Source: JBBRUG01 sp038247995
Lineage (GTDB): Bacteria > Chloroflexota > Chloroflexia > Chloroflexales > Chloroflexaceae
DNA length: 24,493 nt
Assembly (NCBI GenBank): GCA_038247995.1
Contig: JBBRUG010000044.1
Coordinates: forward strand, 1-24,493
Direction of reading: 5' to 3'
The stretch's first letter is position 1, and every line of letters begins with the position of its first letter. Position numbers and translations under genes: made by a program. Below are positions 23,620-24,493 of the stretch, piece after piece. Under the pieces are notes generated by a model. The model had not been told where the DNA came from. It searched no databases and saw only the letters and a list, made by a program, of their open reading frames with translations.

Positions 23620-24493
23620 AATGCGGCTCCTCCCAAGCGGCCAAGGTGCGCTCAACCCCCTCGGCAACACTTACCAACGGCATATACGCTAGGTCACGCT
23701 GGGCGGCGGAAATGTCGTAGGTTTGCGTACGACCCAGCACGGCTACAGTATAACGGGTCAGCAACGGCTCACGTCCGGTAAGCGCTGCCCGCGCCTCCAT
23801 GAGCGTGGCGATTGCAAGCAGCAACCGGATCGGCGTTGGGCGTAGCTGCACATCGATCTGCAAGCGTGCCAGCACGGTGTGGATCAAAGCCCACAAAGCG
23901 ATATGCTCACCATTTGTGATGTGGTACGTCCGCCCCAGCGCCGCGGTGCTTGTCAGCGCGAGTGCAATTGCGTGGGCCACATTTTCGACATAGGTGAGAT
24001 CAACCAGATTGCGCCCGGCGCCCACTTGCGGCAAGCGTCCGGCCCGCGCCGCCGCCACGATGCGCGGCAGAAGCGCCCGATCGCCTGGGCCAAATACGGC
24101 TTTTGGGCGCAGAATGACGCTCGGCAGATCGGGCGCGGCATGGACCAGATCTTCGGCCAGCGCCTTCGAGCGGGCATATACTGAGGTGAAACGGCGCGGG
24201 CGTGGTGCGGCTTCAGTAGTGTTTATGTGATCACCGCCGCTAAAAACTACCGCCGGCGAAGAGATCGCTACAAGCCGCCCTACGCCGTGGGCACGGCATC
24301 CGGCGATCACATTGGCTGTGCCGTCCACATTGATCGCACGAAAATCACCCAGGTCGCCCCACGGCGCCGAGAGCGCGCCGGAGTGTACAACCGCATCAAC
24401 CCCGGCGCACGCTGCCATTGTCGCCGGGCGATCGCGTAGGTCGGCGGGAACAGCAAGCGCCCCGGCGGCGAGCAGATCAGCCACCGGGGCAAA
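23612..24493 (-). CDS. NAD-dependent epimerase/dehydratase (OleD-like short-chain reductase), N-terminus outside window
   Basis: The frame is open to the right edge, so the first 30-40 residues, with the GxxGxxG nucleotide-binding motif, are missing. The visible 293 codons show NVDGTAN, SSPAVVF, the catalytic YARSK (Tyr-x-x-x-Lys) and RPKAVFGPGDRALLPR. The stretch RLPQVGAGRNLVDLTYVEN and the ITNGE motif follow. This is the extended SDR / 3-beta-HSD pattern, and the middle and C-terminal parts read much like OleD, which reduces 2-alkyl-3-ketoacyl intermediates in long-chain olefin synthesis. A general sugar or sterol dehydrogenase is the alternative. The stop (TGA 23612-23614) overlaps the start of the hydrolase gene. 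Confidence 0.85.
   Translation of the reverse strand, partial: FAPVADLLAAGALAVPADLRDRPATMAACAGVDAVVHSGALSAPWGDLGDFRAINVDGTANVIAGCRAHGVGRLVAISSPAVVFSGGDHINTTEAAPRPRRFTSVYARSKALAEDLVHAAPDLPSVILRPKAVFGPGDRALLPRIVAAARAGRLPQVGAGRNLVDLTYVENVAHAIALALTSTAALGRTYHITNGEHIALWALIHTVLARLQIDVQLRPTPIRLLLAIATLMEARAALTGREPLLTRYTVAVLGRTQTYDISAAQRDLAYMPLVSVAEGVERTLAAWEEPHYG

Overview
The window looks like a chromosomal segment of a high-GC, free-living bacterium, most likely a member of the Chloroflexota (class Chloroflexia, in the Roseiflexus/Chloroflexus/Kouleothrix range). This placement is an inference. It rests on protein style, on the large XRE-STAND-TPR regulator, and on the many short octamer arrays and interspersed hairpin repeats between genes. 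No rRNA or tRNA gene, CRISPR array or recognisable transposase was seen.

Layout. (1) 1-4722: an octamer tandem array runs up to the stop codon of a minus-strand lipid-linked-glycan flippase-like gene (149-1765). Next comes a minus-strand XRE/STAND/TPR regulator (1869-4541). (2) 4723-7695: a divergent gene for a secreted 990-residue protein. It has an N-terminal GEVED-type domain and seven Trp-containing repeats about 60 residues apart that look like a propeller. An S11 D-Ala-D-Ala carboxypeptidase domain sits between repeats 5 and 6. (3) 7811-19210: a complete-looking branched-chain amino acid operon. It opens with a strong promoter, a 23-codon leader peptide in which 12 residues are Leu/Ile/Val, and a rho-independent terminator with visible mutually exclusive pairings, which is a classic transcription attenuator. 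Then follow a short ORF, ilvD, ilvB, ilvN, ilvC, leuA, pheA (prephenate dehydratase), leuC and leuD. ilvE and leuB are not in the window. (4) 19456-24493: a minus-strand group read from right to left. It comprises an OleD-like NAD-dependent epimerase/reductase (cut by the window edge), a metallo-beta-lactamase-fold hydrolase, a GT1-type glycosyltransferase, a KAS III-like ketoacyl synthase and an AadA-like nucleotidyltransferase. The operon of region 3 and this group converge at 19211-19455.

How the genes work together. The ilv/leu genes convert pyruvate (or pyruvate plus 2-oxobutyrate) to the 2-oxo acid precursors of Val and Ile, and 2-oxoisovalerate on to isopropylmalate for Leu. The Leu/Ile/Val-rich leader at the front would couple transcription to the supply of charged tRNA. 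pheA is an aromatic-pathway gene inserted between leuA and leuC. The minus-strand group suggests synthesis and glycosylation of a long-chain lipid or polyketide-like product, with the ketoacyl synthase and the OleD-like reductase as the clue.

The operon has been invaded twice. Between ilvC and leuA is a four-helix-bundle (S23/IVP-type) gene, broken by one in-frame TGA and flanked by inverted arrays of related octamers. Between pheA and leuC is a 253-bp non-coding element bounded by 25-bp imperfect inverted repeats, one of which contains the pheA stop codon. All three octamer arrays follow the pattern CCNNNGTT, each with its own central triplet.
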